Shown: positions 56,279-64,000 of the stretch, in pieces
How the letters are laid out: every line of letters starts with the position of its first letter
Position numbering within the stretch: the stretch's first letter is position 1
Origin: Alphaproteobacteria bacterium
GTDB taxonomy: Bacteria > Pseudomonadota > Alphaproteobacteria > Rickettsiales > UBA1997
NCBI GenBank assembly: GCA_014190355.1
Contig: BJGH01000001.1
Coordinates: forward strand, 62,001-126,000
Direction of reading: 5' to 3'
DNA: 64,000 nucleotides
Notes under the pieces: model-generated
Databases searched by the model: none
Told to the model about the DNA's origin: nothing
Seen by the model: the letters and a program-made list of their open reading frames with translations, nothing else
Made by a program: the position numbers and the translations under genes

Positions 56279-57720
56279 ATTTTTTTAACTTGAGCTTTAA
56301 TTTCTCCATCAAACAACTCCAAGGTAATATTTTGCTCAAGATGCAATTTATTGACACTATTAACAACTTGATTTTGATCATTTCTCACAAATGCAAATCC
56401 TCTTTGTAAAATATTTTTATAATGATTAGCTTGCAATGCTTTGACAATTCCTGCGAAATGATTTTCTTGGAAATAGAAATATGATTTAATTTTATTACTT
56501 AACTGAATAAAATTATTATTCAAATGCTGTTGATTAAAATTAATTTTTTGCTCAATAACTTGCGAAGAAATTTTTAAAGAGTCAAGATACTGTTGATTTT
56601 TAGCAATGATATTATCAACAATAATTTTAATTTTTTGTTGATTTTGCGATAATTTTAAATTATAATTTTGTAAAATATTTTGTGCAGTTATCAGATTTAC
56701 AGCTTTTATTTTAGCACTTTGCAGGCTAAAATAGTTTTTAACCAATAATTCTGTTTTTGAAAAATATTGCTCAACTTTTTGCAAATAATTTTCAATAATA
56801 ACTTTAGGATCTGTCAAAAATCTTTTTAAATCACTAAGTTTTCGTGAATTTTCATTAACATATTTTAAAACTAAATCTTCAATATTTTGCGAATAATCTT
56901 TTACTTTATTTTTCAAATCGCTGAGTAACACCGTAGCAATTTCTGCCGCTCCAGTTGGAGTTGGAGCTCTCACATCAGCAACTAAATCCAGCAAACAATT
57001 ATCGGTTTCATGACCAATTGCTGAAATGATTGGAATATTTGATTTAAAAGCAGTTCTAACTAGCTCTTCATCACTGAATGGCAGGAGATCTTCAAAAGAT
57101 CCTCCTCCTCGAGCAATGATGATAAGATCTGGTCGATTAATTCGCATATTATTAAAATATTTTATTCCCTCACAAACATCTTTAGCCGCTCTTTCGCCCT
57201 GAACAGTTGCTTCAAAAAGCAATATTTTAGTTGGACATCTTTGACTAATACGATGTTTTATATCTTCAATTACTGCTCCAGTTGGTGAAGTAATTACCCC
57301 AATAATTTTTGGAAAAAAAGGTAAAGGTTTTTTATATGTTGCATCAAACAATCCCTCACTGGCAAGTTTTTGTTTGCGTTTTTCAAGCATTTCAAGAATT
57401 GCCCCAATCCCTGCTATTTCAACCTTTTCAACAATTATTTGATAATTAGATCGTCCTTCATATGTAGTAATTTTTCCACTAACACATACTTGTAAACCAT
57501 CAGCCATTTCAAAATTAATTCCCATAGCAGAACCACGAAAACAAACCGCTGTTAAAGTTGCGTCATTATCCTTGAGATTAAAATATAAATGTCCGCTGGT
57601 TGCTTTTTTGAAACCCGTTATTTCTCCACGAATTCTTATGTAACCAAAGGCATCTTCCACTAAGTTTTTAATTGCCTTGGAAAACTCACTTACACTTAAT
57701 TCTGGAATGTTAATTTTCAT
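56275..57720 (-). CDS. xseA: exodeoxyribonuclease VII large subunit
   Basis: This 481-residue protein degrades single-stranded DNA. It has the N-terminal OB fold (GYIRIRGEITGFKKATSGHLYFNLKD) and the catalytic core GVITSPTGAVIEDIKHRISQRCP, IIARGGGSFEDLLPFSDEELVR, AIGHETDNCLLDLVADVRAPTPTGAAE, followed by a long coiled-coil region (about 290-420) and a C-terminal LQRGFAFVRN motif. The small subunit xseB is not adjacent. A 7-bp stem with a loop of T lies about 45 bp upstream. Confidence 0.95.
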   Translation of the reverse strand: MKINIPELSVSEFSKAIKNLVEDAFGYIRIRGEITGFKKATSGHLYFNLKDNDATLTAVCFRGSAMGINFEMADGLQVCVSGKITTYEGRSNYQIIVEKVEIAGIGAILEMLEKRKQKLASEGLFDATYKKPLPFFPKIIGVITSPTGAVIEDIKHRISQRCPTKILLFEATVQGERAAKDVCEGIKYFNNMRINRPDLIIIARGGGSFEDLLPFSDEELVRTAFKSNIPIISAIGHETDNCLLDLVADVRAPTPTGAAEIATVLLSDLKNKVKDYSQNIEDLVLKYVNENSRKLSDLKRFLTDPKVIIENYLQKVEQYFSKTELLVKNYFSLQSAKIKAVNLITAQNILQNYNLKLSQNQQKIKIIVDNIIAKNQQYLDSLKISSQVIEQKINFNQQHLNNNFIQLSNKIKSYFYFQENHFAGIVKALQANHYKNILQRGFAFVRNDQNQVVNSVNKLHLEQNITLELFDGEIKAQVKKI

Positions 57721-57762
57721 AATCTCTAAATTTTTTTAATGATATAAAATTTGAAAAAATAT

Positions 57763-57782
57763 TTGCTTATTTTTTTAAGCAA
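57763..57782 (-). promoter_or_regulatory. hairpin upstream of xseA
   Basis: A perfect 7-bp stem TTGCTTA/TAAGCAA encloses a 6-nt loop of one base type. On the minus strand it is followed by ATATTTTTT. It lies 43 bp upstream of the xseA start in the divergent gap and could be an operator or a weak attenuator. Confidence 0.25.
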
Positions 57783-57894
57783 TTATATCTTTGATTTCAA
57801 AATTAATTATTTAAAATTATATTAGTCCTAAAATCAAAGCTAGTTAAAAATTCAATTTTTTTGGATATTTTTTAAGCTTATTCGTCAATCAGTA

Positions 57895-59313
57895 TTGGAG
57901 AAAAAATTGATAAAAAAAATTAAATCATATACTATTTCTGGAATCGAAACTCTTCCTATCGTAGAGGGGGGTAAAGGAGTTGGTATTACCAATGGGATTA
58001 CTGCAGGAAATTTTGCCAAAGCAGGAGCAGTTGGAACCTTTTCTGGTGTCAATGCTGATTATATTGATGAAAATCAAAAATATCATCCTTTAGAATATAA
58101 AACTCATACCCGCCGAGAGCGTCATGAAGAGCTTATCGCCTACTCAATCAAAGGAGGAATTTCTCAAGCTAAAATTGCCCATGACATTTCATCTAAAATG
58201 GGGAGAATTCACATTAATATTCTCTGGGAAATGGGCAGCGCTGAAAGAGTTTTGCACGGCATTTTAGATGGAGCAAAAGATTTAATTCATGGAATCACTT
58301 GTGGAGCTGGAATGCCATATCGCTTAAGTGAAATCGCTGAAAAATATCGAGTATATTATTACCCAATAGTTTCATCAATGAGAGCATTTCGCGCACTTTG
58401 GAAAAGAAGTTATCATAAAGCTAAAGATTTACTTGGTGGAGTTGTTTATGAATGCCCATGGCGAGCTGGTGGACATAATGGCCTGTCCAACGCTGAAGAT
58501 CCAAATGCCTATGAAGATCCATACCCACGGGTTGCAGAAATTCGCTCTTTTATGAATTCCGTTGGGCTTAACGATGTTCCAATTATCATGGCTGGAGGAG
58601 TATGGCATCTTGAAGATTTTGAGCATTGGCTTGATAATCCTGAAATTGGTCCAATTGTTTTTCAATTTGGAACTCGTCCAATTTTAACTCAAGAATATCC
58701 CGTTACTCAAGCATGGAAAAAGAAACTTCTTACCCTTAAAGAAGGCGATGTTTATCTCAATCGCTTTAGCCCCACTGGCTTTTACTCATCTGCAGTTGAA
58801 AATGATTTTATCCGTGAACTTAAAGAACGAGAAATTCATCAAGTTGATTATCGTAGTTCAGCCGATGACGAGTTCACTACTGCAATTCCATTTGGACAAA
58901 GAGGTCGACAAGTTTATCTTCGCTCTCAAGATAAAATTAAAGTTGATCAATGGATTGCCAAGGGATTTAGCGAAGGCATGAAAACTCCTGACGATACTCT
59001 TATTTTTGTTGATAAATCAAAATCTCAGCAAATTATCACTGACCAAATCAATTGCATGGGCTGTCTGAGTCAATGTCGATTCAGTAACTGGTCTGACAAA
59101 GAAGAAATGAATTACACAACTGGCAGAAAAGCTGATCCGCGAAGCTTTTGTATCCAAAAAACTCTGCAAGATATTCGCTTTGATGACAATATTGAAAATC
59201 AACTTATGTTTTCTGGACACAGTGCATACCGCTTCGCCACTGACGAGTTTTATGCCAATGGTTTTATTCCAACTATAAAACAATTAGTTGACAGAATAAT
59301 GTTAGGCAAGTAG
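57895..59313 (+). CDS. NMN/flavin-dependent oxidoreductase, nitronate-monooxygenase-like
   Basis: This 472-residue protein begins at TTG (no ATG is available near the conserved start ETLPIVEGGKGVGITNG). It has a TIM-barrel FMN enzyme layout: AGAVGTFSGVNAD, IHGITCGAGMPYRLSEIAE, ECPWRAGGHNGLSN, IIMAGGVWHL, FQFGTRPILTQE, and a C-terminal CMGCLSQCRFSNW plus FCIQKT with four cysteines that could hold an Fe-S cluster. It belongs to a family conserved across alphaproteobacteria, annotated as nitronate monooxygenase or NAD(P)H-flavin oxidoreductase, with unproven substrate. A terminator-like hairpin follows. Confidence 0.83.
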   Translation: MEKKLIKKIKSYTISGIETLPIVEGGKGVGITNGITAGNFAKAGAVGTFSGVNADYIDENQKYHPLEYKTHTRRERHEELIAYSIKGGISQAKIAHDISSKMGRIHINILWEMGSAERVLHGILDGAKDLIHGITCGAGMPYRLSEIAEKYRVYYYPIVSSMRAFRALWKRSYHKAKDLLGGVVYECPWRAGGHNGLSNAEDPNAYEDPYPRVAEIRSFMNSVGLNDVPIIMAGGVWHLEDFEHWLDNPEIGPIVFQFGTRPILTQEYPVTQAWKKKLLTLKEGDVYLNRFSPTGFYSSAVENDFIRELKEREIHQVDYRSSADDEFTTAIPFGQRGRQVYLRSQDKIKVDQWIAKGFSEGMKTPDDTLIFVDKSKSQQIITDQINCMGCLSQCRFSNWSDKEEMNYTTGRKADPRSFCIQKTLQDIRFDDNIENQLMFSGHSAYRFATDEFYANGFIPTIKQLVDRIMLGK

Positions 59314-59329
59314 AATTAGTTTTTAATAC

Positions 59330-59363
59330 AAGTTATTATTAAACAATAACTTATAATTTTTTT
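59330..59363 (+). terminator. terminator-like hairpin between the flavin oxidoreductase and pyrG
   Basis: AAGTTATT (59330-59337) and AATAACTT (59345-59352) form an 8-bp stem with a 7-nt loop, followed by ATAA and TTTTTTT (59357-59363). The run ends 4 bases before the pyrG ATG at 59368. It may end the upstream transcript or attenuate pyrG. Confidence 0.45.
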
Positions 59364-59367
59364 AAGA

Positions 59368-60981
59368 ATGACCAAATTCATTTTTATTACAGGTGGCGTT
59401 GTATCTTCTCTTGGCAAGGGCTTAGCTTCATCGGCAATTGGAGCACTTCTTCAAGCTCGTGGTTTTAGCGTCAAATTACGCAAACTTGATCCTTATCTTA
59501 ATATTGATCCAGGAACAATGAGTCCAACTCAACATGGCGAAGTATTTGTTACCGAAGATGGTGCAGAAACTGACCTTGATCTTGGTCATTATGAAAGATT
59601 TACTGGAGTTGACACCAAAAAATCAGACACCATTACTGCAGGACAAATCTATGCTGAACTCCTTTCTAAAGAACGAAAAGGCGATTATCTTGGAGGAACA
59701 GTGCAAGTTATTCCTCATGTTACAGATTTAATTAAAAAATTTATTTTAAATAATCCACAAAAAGTTGATTTCATGCTTTGTGAAATCGGTGGAACAGTTG
59801 GTGATATTGAAGCACTACCATTTTTTGAAGCAATTCGTCAACTAGCATATGAAATGCCCAACAGCTGTGCATTTGTTCATCTTACTTTATTACCATTTAT
59901 TGAATCTGCAGATGAATTAAAAACTAAACCAACACAACATTCTATTAAAGAACTTCGCTCAATTGGAATTCAGCCAAGTATAATTTTATGCCGAGCAGAA
60001 AGAGAAATTACCAAACATCATCTTGAAAAAATTGCCATGATGTGTTCGGTTGCTAAAGAAGCAGTTATAGGCGCACCAAATGTCAAAAGTATTTATGAAG
60101 TTCCAATTACATACCATCAAAATGGTCTTGATACCCAACTTTTAAAATTTTTTAATTTAAATTACAAAGCCAAACCCGATCTTAGTAAATGGCTTAAAAT
60201 TAAAGAAGCTATTGATAATCCACAAACTCAGGTCAATATCGCCATTGTTGGCAAATACACTGACTACCGCGATTCATATAAATCAATTTTAGAAGCACTA
60301 GATCATGCTAGTTTTGCTTTAAAAAGTAAAGTTAACATCATCTGGCTTAATGCTCGAAACGATATTTCTAATTTGCCAAAAAATATTCATGGTATTTTAG
60401 TTCCCGGAGGATTTGGTTCTGATGGAACTGCTGGAAAAATTAAAATGATCGAATATGCCAGAAAAAATAAAATACCATATCTTGGAATTTGTTTTGGAAT
60501 GCAAATGGCCGTTATTGAATTTGCTCGCAATGTTTTAAAAATTAAAGATGCAACTTCTAGCGAGATAGATAGCAAAGGAACATATGTTGTAGCAATGATG
60601 CACCAATGGCAAGATAAAAATGGTAAAGCTAAAAAAATCTACAACGCTGATCTTGGAGGAACCATGCGTCTTGGTGCTTACGAATGTATTTTGAAAAATT
60701 CTTCACTGGTTCACAAGATTTACAATCAAAATAAAATTACCGAAAGACATCGTCATCGCTATGAAGTTAATATAAATTTTAAGGATCAGTTTGAAAAAGC
60801 TGGAATGATTTTTTCAGGAATATCAAGTGATGGAAAATTGCCAGAGATTATTGAGGTAAAAGACCATCCATTTTTTGTTGGGGTTCAATTCCATCCTGAG
60901 CTTAAATCTAAACCATTTCAGGCTCACCCTCTTTTCAAAAAATTTGTTGAACAAGCTTTAAAATATGACAAAAAAAATTAA
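59368..60981 (+). CDS. pyrG: CTP synthase
   Basis: This 537-residue protein converts UTP to CTP. The synthetase domain begins [30 protein letters not shown], with [39 protein letters not shown] and [21 protein letters not shown] in pieces. The glutaminase domain has the nucleophile in [17 protein letters not shown] and the HPE in [11 protein letters not shown]. It overlaps the downstream lptE-like gene by 17 bp. A hairpin with seven T sits directly upstream. Confidence 0.98.
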   Translation: MTKFIFITGGVVSSLGKGLASSAIGALLQARGFSVKLRKLDPYLNIDPGTMSPTQHGEVFVTEDGAETDLDLGHYERFTGVDTKKSDTITAGQIYAELLSKERKGDYLGGTVQVIPHVTDLIKKFILNNPQKVDFMLCEIGGTVGDIEALPFFEAIRQLAYEMPNSCAFVHLTLLPFIESADELKTKPTQHSIKELRSIGIQPSIILCRAEREITKHHLEKIAMMCSVAKEAVIGAPNVKSIYEVPITYHQNGLDTQLLKFFNLNYKAKPDLSKWLKIKEAIDNPQTQVNIAIVGKYTDYRDSYKSILEALDHASFALKSKVNIIWLNARNDISNLPKNIHGILVPGGFGSDGTAGKIKMIEYARKNKIPYLGICFGMQMAVIEFARNVLKIKDATSSEIDSKGTYVVAMMHQWQDKNGKAKKIYNADLGGTMRLGAYECILKNSSLVHKIYNQNKITERHRHRYEVNINFKDQFEKAGMIFSGISSDGKLPEIIEVKDHPFFVGVQFHPELKSKPFQAHPLFKKFVEQALKYDKKN

Positions 60982-61549
60982 AATAACTGTCTTTCTGATT
61001 TCATTTTTTTTTATTAATTGTTGTGGTCTTCAGGTTGTTTACAAAGATCAAAATCTTAGTTCTTCACTTTCTCATGAACTTGCTACAATTGCCATCCAAA
61101 AAGATCGAACCCAAATTTCTCAACAATTGAGAAAAAATTTATACGATATTTTAAATCCAGACTATATTAAAACCGATACCAAATTCTTATTAGTGTTGGA
61201 ATTAAAGCAATCAGTTAATCCAACCTTCATAACTACTACAGGTGCATCAGGAAGAAATCGTATATCTTTGAGTGTCAATTACAAATTAAAGGATATTGCT
61301 ACTGCTAAAGAAGTTGCCAAGGGTTCTAGCGAAGTTAGCGATAATTATGATGTGTCGTTAAATAGATATGCTACAACCATAGCCGAAGATTATGTAAAGA
61401 ATAATCTTACCAAACTTCTTGCTCAAAATATTCGGGATATGATTATTAATGATTTGGTTGAGCTTAGGAAAAATTGTCAAAACCTCCAAAACGATGAGAC
61501 AATTTGCATTATTGATAAAAAACAATCTAGCCAAATCCTACCAAAGTAA
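60965..61549 (+). CDS. lptE: LptE-like LPS-assembly lipoprotein
   Basis: This 194-residue protein has a lipoprotein-type signal ([20 protein letters not shown], lipobox IN-C with two adjacent Cys). The mature part has the LptE pattern: [81 protein letters not shown] in pieces. LptE plugs the LptD barrel at the outer membrane. Its pyrG-linked position is unusual; leuS/holA neighbours are more common. It overlaps pyrG by 17 bp and converges with purQ with a 12-bp overlap. Confidence 0.75.
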   Translation: MTKKIKITVFLISFFFINCCGLQVVYKDQNLSSSLSHELATIAIQKDRTQISQQLRKNLYDILNPDYIKTDTKFLLVLELKQSVNPTFITTTGASGRNRISLSVNYKLKDIATAKEVAKGSSEVSDNYDVSLNRYATTIAEDYVKNNLTKLLAQNIRDMIINDLVELRKNCQNLQNDETICIIDKKQSSQILPK

Positions 61550-62218
61550 ACTTTGAAATAGTCCAATACCATCTTTTGATCCATTATCTTGATCGATTGC
61601 TCTTTCAGGATGGGGCATCATTCCTAAAACATTTTTCTTATCATTAAACACTCCAGCAATATTAAAGATTGATCCATTAGGGTTAGAACTATCGGTTAAA
61701 TTTCCATCACAATCAACATAACGCATGGCAATTAAGGATTGATCTTCAAGCTTTTTAATCACATCACTTTCAGCAAAATAATTACCATCCATATGGGCAA
61801 TTGGAATTTTGATAACTTGTCTTCTTTTGTATTTATTGGTAAAATCACTATCAATATTTTCAACACGCAGATGAACTTGTCGACAAATAAACTTCATTTT
61901 AGCATTGCGCATTAAAACCCCAGGTAACAATCCACTTTCGGTTAAAATTTGAAAACCATTGCAAATTCCTAAAACCCTAACCCCTTTACCTGCAAGTCTT
62001 TTAACTTCTTGCATGACAGGAGAAATTGAAGCCATCGCTCCACTTCTAAGATAATCGCCGTAGGAAAAACCACCGGGAACAACAATTAGATCTAAATCAT
62101 CATCTAATTTAGTTTGTTGATGCCAAATTTTTTGAACTTTGCAATTGAATTTTTGTAATGCAACTACCGCATCTCGATCGCAATTTGATCCAGGAAATGT
62201 AATTACTGCTGATTTCAT
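61538..62218 (-). CDS. purQ: phosphoribosylformylglycinamidine synthase glutaminase subunit
   Basis: This 226-residue glutamine amidotransferase provides ammonia for FGAM synthesis. Motifs are AVITFPGSNCDRDA, VVPGGFSYGDYLRSGAMAS, the nucleophile in VLGICNGFQILTESGLLPG and the His/Glu in MMPHPERA. It is the third gene of purC-purS-purQ on the minus strand (46 bp after purS). purL, the synthase, is not in the window. Confidence 0.97.
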   Translation of the reverse strand: MKSAVITFPGSNCDRDAVVALQKFNCKVQKIWHQQTKLDDDLDLIVVPGGFSYGDYLRSGAMASISPVMQEVKRLAGKGVRVLGICNGFQILTESGLLPGVLMRNAKMKFICRQVHLRVENIDSDFTNKYKRRQVIKIPIAHMDGNYFAESDVIKKLEDQSLIAMRYVDCDGNLTDSSNPNGSIFNIAGVFNDKKNVLGMMPHPERAIDQDNGSKDGIGLFQSLLW

Positions 62219-62264
62219 TTTGTTAAACTGTTAAATTTTATTTTCAAAAATTATTAATTAAAAA

Positions 62265-62510
62265 TTATTTTAAAACCTCGTAGCTATAGTCTTCGATAAT
62301 TTTATTAACCAATAATTTATCACTTATCTCATCAACAATCTGTTTAATTTTTTTATCATCATTTTCAGCTATCTCAAACTCAACAAATTTTCCTTGACGA
62401 ACACCACTAATTTGCGGATAACCAAGATTTTTCACAAGCGATGCTTCTATCGCCTTACCCTGCGTATCTAATACTGATTTTTTTAAACCGATAGTTATTC
62501 TGACTTTCAT
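62265..62510 (-). CDS. purS: phosphoribosylformylglycinamidine synthase PurS subunit
   Basis: This 81-residue protein has the PurS start KVRITIGLKKSVLDTQGKAIEASLVKNLGYPQISGVRQGKFVEFEI in pieces. PurS connects PurQ to small PurL. It is placed 6 bp after purC and before purQ, the standard alphaproteobacterial order. Confidence 0.95.
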   Translation of the reverse strand: MKVRITIGLKKSVLDTQGKAIEASLVKNLGYPQISGVRQGKFVEFEIAENDDKKIKQIVDEISDKLLVNKIIEDYSYEVLK

Positions 62511-62516
62511 ATTAAT

Positions 62517-63260
62517 TTAAAATTTAAGATTTAATCTTCTGGCAATTTCCTGGTAAGCTTCAATAAGACTTCCAAGGTCTCTACGAAATATGTCTTTATC
62601 AAGTTTTTGAGCAGTTTTTTGATCCCATAATCTGCAACCATCTGGACTTATTTCATCAGCAAGAATTATTTGCTTGTCTAGGTTTTTTGTATTCAAATCA
62701 AAACCAAATTCAATTTTAAAATCAACTAAGTTAATACCAATTTTGTTGAAAATAGTTTTAAGTACTGAATTTATTTTTAAACTGCTAATTTTTATTTCTT
62801 CTAATTGTTTTTTATTAATAACTTTTAAAACTTCACAAGCATGATCATCATTAATTAACGGATCTTGCAAAGCATCATTTTTATAGCAGATTTCAAAAAC
62901 TGGTTGATCCAAAACTAAACCTTCATCAACTCCAAGTCTTTTACTGAGAGACCCAGCAGTGATATTGCGAATTATAACTTCCAAAGGAATAATATTAACT
63001 TTTTTAACCAATTGCTCACGGTCATTTAATTTTTTTACAAAGTGAGTAGCAATATTATTTTTTGCAAGCTCTAGCATTATGAATTCGCTGATAAGATTAT
63101 TTAAAATCCCTTTGCCAGCTATAACTGCTTTTTTCTGAGCATTAAAAGCAGTAGCATCGTCTTTAAAATGCTGAATAATTAAAAACTCTTCACTTGTAGC
63201 ATAAAGAATTTTAGCTTTTCCTTCGTATAATTGTTGAGTTTTACTTGGAATTTGAGTCAT
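62517..63260 (-). CDS. purC: phosphoribosylaminoimidazole-succinocarboxamide synthase
   Basis: This 247-residue SAICAR synthetase has LYEGKAKILYATSEEFLIIQHFKDDATAFNAQKK (ATP lid), VIPLEVIIRNITAGSLSKRLG-like (NIIPLEVIIRNITAGS), LVDFKIEFGFD and the ADEISPDGCRLWD substrate loop. All conserved blocks are present. It starts the pur run on this strand, downstream of hemF after a 91-bp gap. Confidence 0.97.
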   Translation of the reverse strand: MTQIPSKTQQLYEGKAKILYATSEEFLIIQHFKDDATAFNAQKKAVIAGKGILNNLISEFIMLELAKNNIATHFVKKLNDREQLVKKVNIIPLEVIIRNITAGSLSKRLGVDEGLVLDQPVFEICYKNDALQDPLINDDHACEVLKVINKKQLEEIKISSLKINSVLKTIFNKIGINLVDFKIEFGFDLNTKNLDKQIILADEISPDGCRLWDQKTAQKLDKDIFRRDLGSLIEAYQEIARRLNLKF

Positions 63261-63351
63261 TTTATTTTTAAAAATATAAATTAATTTTTCTTTAAAAATT
63301 TTAGCAACCTAAAAAAAATTAGCAATTTAATTTTCATATTATTAAAAAATT

Positions 63352-64000
63352 TTATTCCCAGATTGCTATTGGTGGTAATGACATCAATATTGCTTCAGGA
63401 TTTCCACCAGTCATCAATCCAAATTTTGTTCCACGATCATAAACTAAATTAAATTCTGCATAAAGTCCTCTTTTAATAAGCTGATGATGACGTTGTTTTT
63501 CATCATAACTTTTATACATACTTTTTCTCACTAGTTGCGGATAAATTTTTAAGAAAGCTTTGCCAACATTTTGGGTAAAGTTAAAATCTTTTTTAAAATT
63601 TTCTTCATCATCACCGTTATTAAGATAATCATAAAAAATTCCTCCAACTCCTCTTGCCGTTTGACGATGCTTGATATAAAAATATTCGTCACACCATTTC
63701 TTGAATTTTGGATAATAACTTTGATCAACATTATCGCAAACTTCTTTAAAAGCATTATGAAAATCTGCGGTATCATCAGGATCTTCAAACATTGGATTCA
63801 AATCTGATCCTCCAGCAAACCAACTTTTTTGAGTGCAAATAAATCTGGTATTCATGTGAACAGCTGGAACTAATGGTGATTGCATATGAGCAACTAAAGA
63901 AATTCCACTTGCCCAAAAATTTGGATTATCAATTGCTCCTGGAATTTCCTTACTAAATTCGTCACTAAATTTTCCATATACTTCAGAAAAATTGACTCCA
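63352..64000 (-). CDS. hemF: oxygen-dependent coproporphyrinogen III oxidase, 5' end cut by the window
   Basis: The frame runs open to the right edge. Read from 64000 down it begins GVNFSEVYGKFSDEF and PNFWASGISLVAHMQSPLVPAVHMNTRF, the core of HemF, then WFAGGSDLNPMFEDPDD and RGVGGIFYDYLN, YVxK-like motifs and FNLVYDRGTKFGLMTGGNPEAILMSLPP at the end. Only the N-terminal third or so is missing. The shorter frame starting at 63885 is not the true start, because conserved sequence continues upstream. HemF uses O2 for haem synthesis. Confidence 0.93.
   Translation of the reverse strand, partial: GVNFSEVYGKFSDEFSKEIPGAIDNPNFWASGISLVAHMQSPLVPAVHMNTRFICTQKSWFAGGSDLNPMFEDPDDTADFHNAFKEVCDNVDQSYYPKFKKWCDEYFYIKHRQTARGVGGIFYDYLNNGDDEENFKKDFNFTQNVGKAFLKIYPQLVRKSMYKSYDEKQRHHQLIKRGLYAEFNLVYDRGTKFGLMTGGNPEAILMSLPPIAIWE

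Noticed and set aside
9183..64000. CRISPR arrays, insertion sequences, phage genes or attachment sites
   Set aside because: No regularly spaced repeats, transposase motifs, or integrase-like genes were found on either strand.

Overview
The window is 64 kb of very AT-rich DNA (roughly 30% G+C or less by eye), densely packed with about 58 protein genes. I see no rRNA, tRNA, CRISPR array, insertion sequence or phage region. The gene families point to an alphaproteobacterium: an FzlA-like GST-fold protein, Coq7, HisN-type histidinol phosphatase, separate SdhC/SdhD anchors, AmgK/NagZ peptidoglycan recycling, PurC-PurS-PurQ order and the characteristic alphaproteobacterial flavin oxidoreductase at 57.9-59.3 kb. 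The base composition, ankyrin-repeat proteins, low-complexity Asn/Lys-rich segments and candidate effector-like proteins resemble Rickettsiales or Holosporales. However, histidine, leucine, tryptophan, biotin and purine synthesis genes plus LPS synthesis and export genes argue against a strongly reduced intracellular parasite. A deep-branching, less reduced member of such a group is the best fit, but this is inference: no rRNA is present to settle it.

Layout. 0-9 kb: cell envelope and recycling (amgK, fzlA-like, two glycosyltransferases, nagZ), DNA polymerase I, a superoxide dismutase with an export signal, and hisB. 9-13.3 kb: the succinate dehydrogenase operon sdhC-sdhD-sdhA-[exported unknown]-sdhB. 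13.4-23.7 kb: coq7 and ymdB on the minus strand, then a long plus-strand run leuC-MFS-sppA-PTP phosphatase-glyA-GST-rlmI-threonine dehydrogenase-like, headed by a good sigma70-type promoter with an overlapping inverted repeat. 23.8-30.9 kb: a minus-strand run mnhE-ligA-yidD-ankyrin 1-ankyrin 2-lipoprotein. 31-34 kb: ribH, a thioredoxin-fold lipoprotein and two tandem prepilin/LamG-like proteins, followed by a 578-bp gene-free gap. 34.5-42.5 kb: ppa, thiolase, hisN, a large cysteine-peptidase-like unknown, a response regulator, kdsA and a membrane M48 peptidase. 42.5-50.6 kb: acyl-CoA synthetase, bioA, bamD, hisD, a DUF192 protein head-to-head with lptA-lptB, erpA and hisE. 50.8-64 kb: ndk, glyQ, fadE, trpG, trpD, xseA, the flavin oxidoreductase, pyrG, lptE-like, purQ, purS, purC and a truncated hemF.

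The genes describe an aerobic Gram-negative cell (SdhABCD, ubiquinone synthesis, oxygen-dependent HemF, SOD) that makes LPS (KdsA, LptA, LptB, LptE), recycles peptidoglycan and oxidises fatty acids (acyl-CoA synthetase, FadE, thiolase). Biosynthetic pathways are scattered: four his genes lie at four sites, and leuC, glyQ and mnhE lack their usual partners nearby.

The most notable observations are: (i) near-absence of Shine-Dalgarno sequences upstream of start codons; (ii) LigA and Pol I, partners in Okazaki-fragment maturation, both carry a disordered insertion with a sliding-clamp-binding-like '...DLF' motif, while the Pol I proofreading domain looks decayed; (iii) a SOD with two plausible starts, one exported and one cytosolic; (iv) two signal-peptide genes overlapping head-to-head (DUF192/lptA); (v) orphan tandem pilin-LamG-like genes; (vi) a PTP-like phosphatase of the cysteine-phytase type and a predicted cysteine peptidase.
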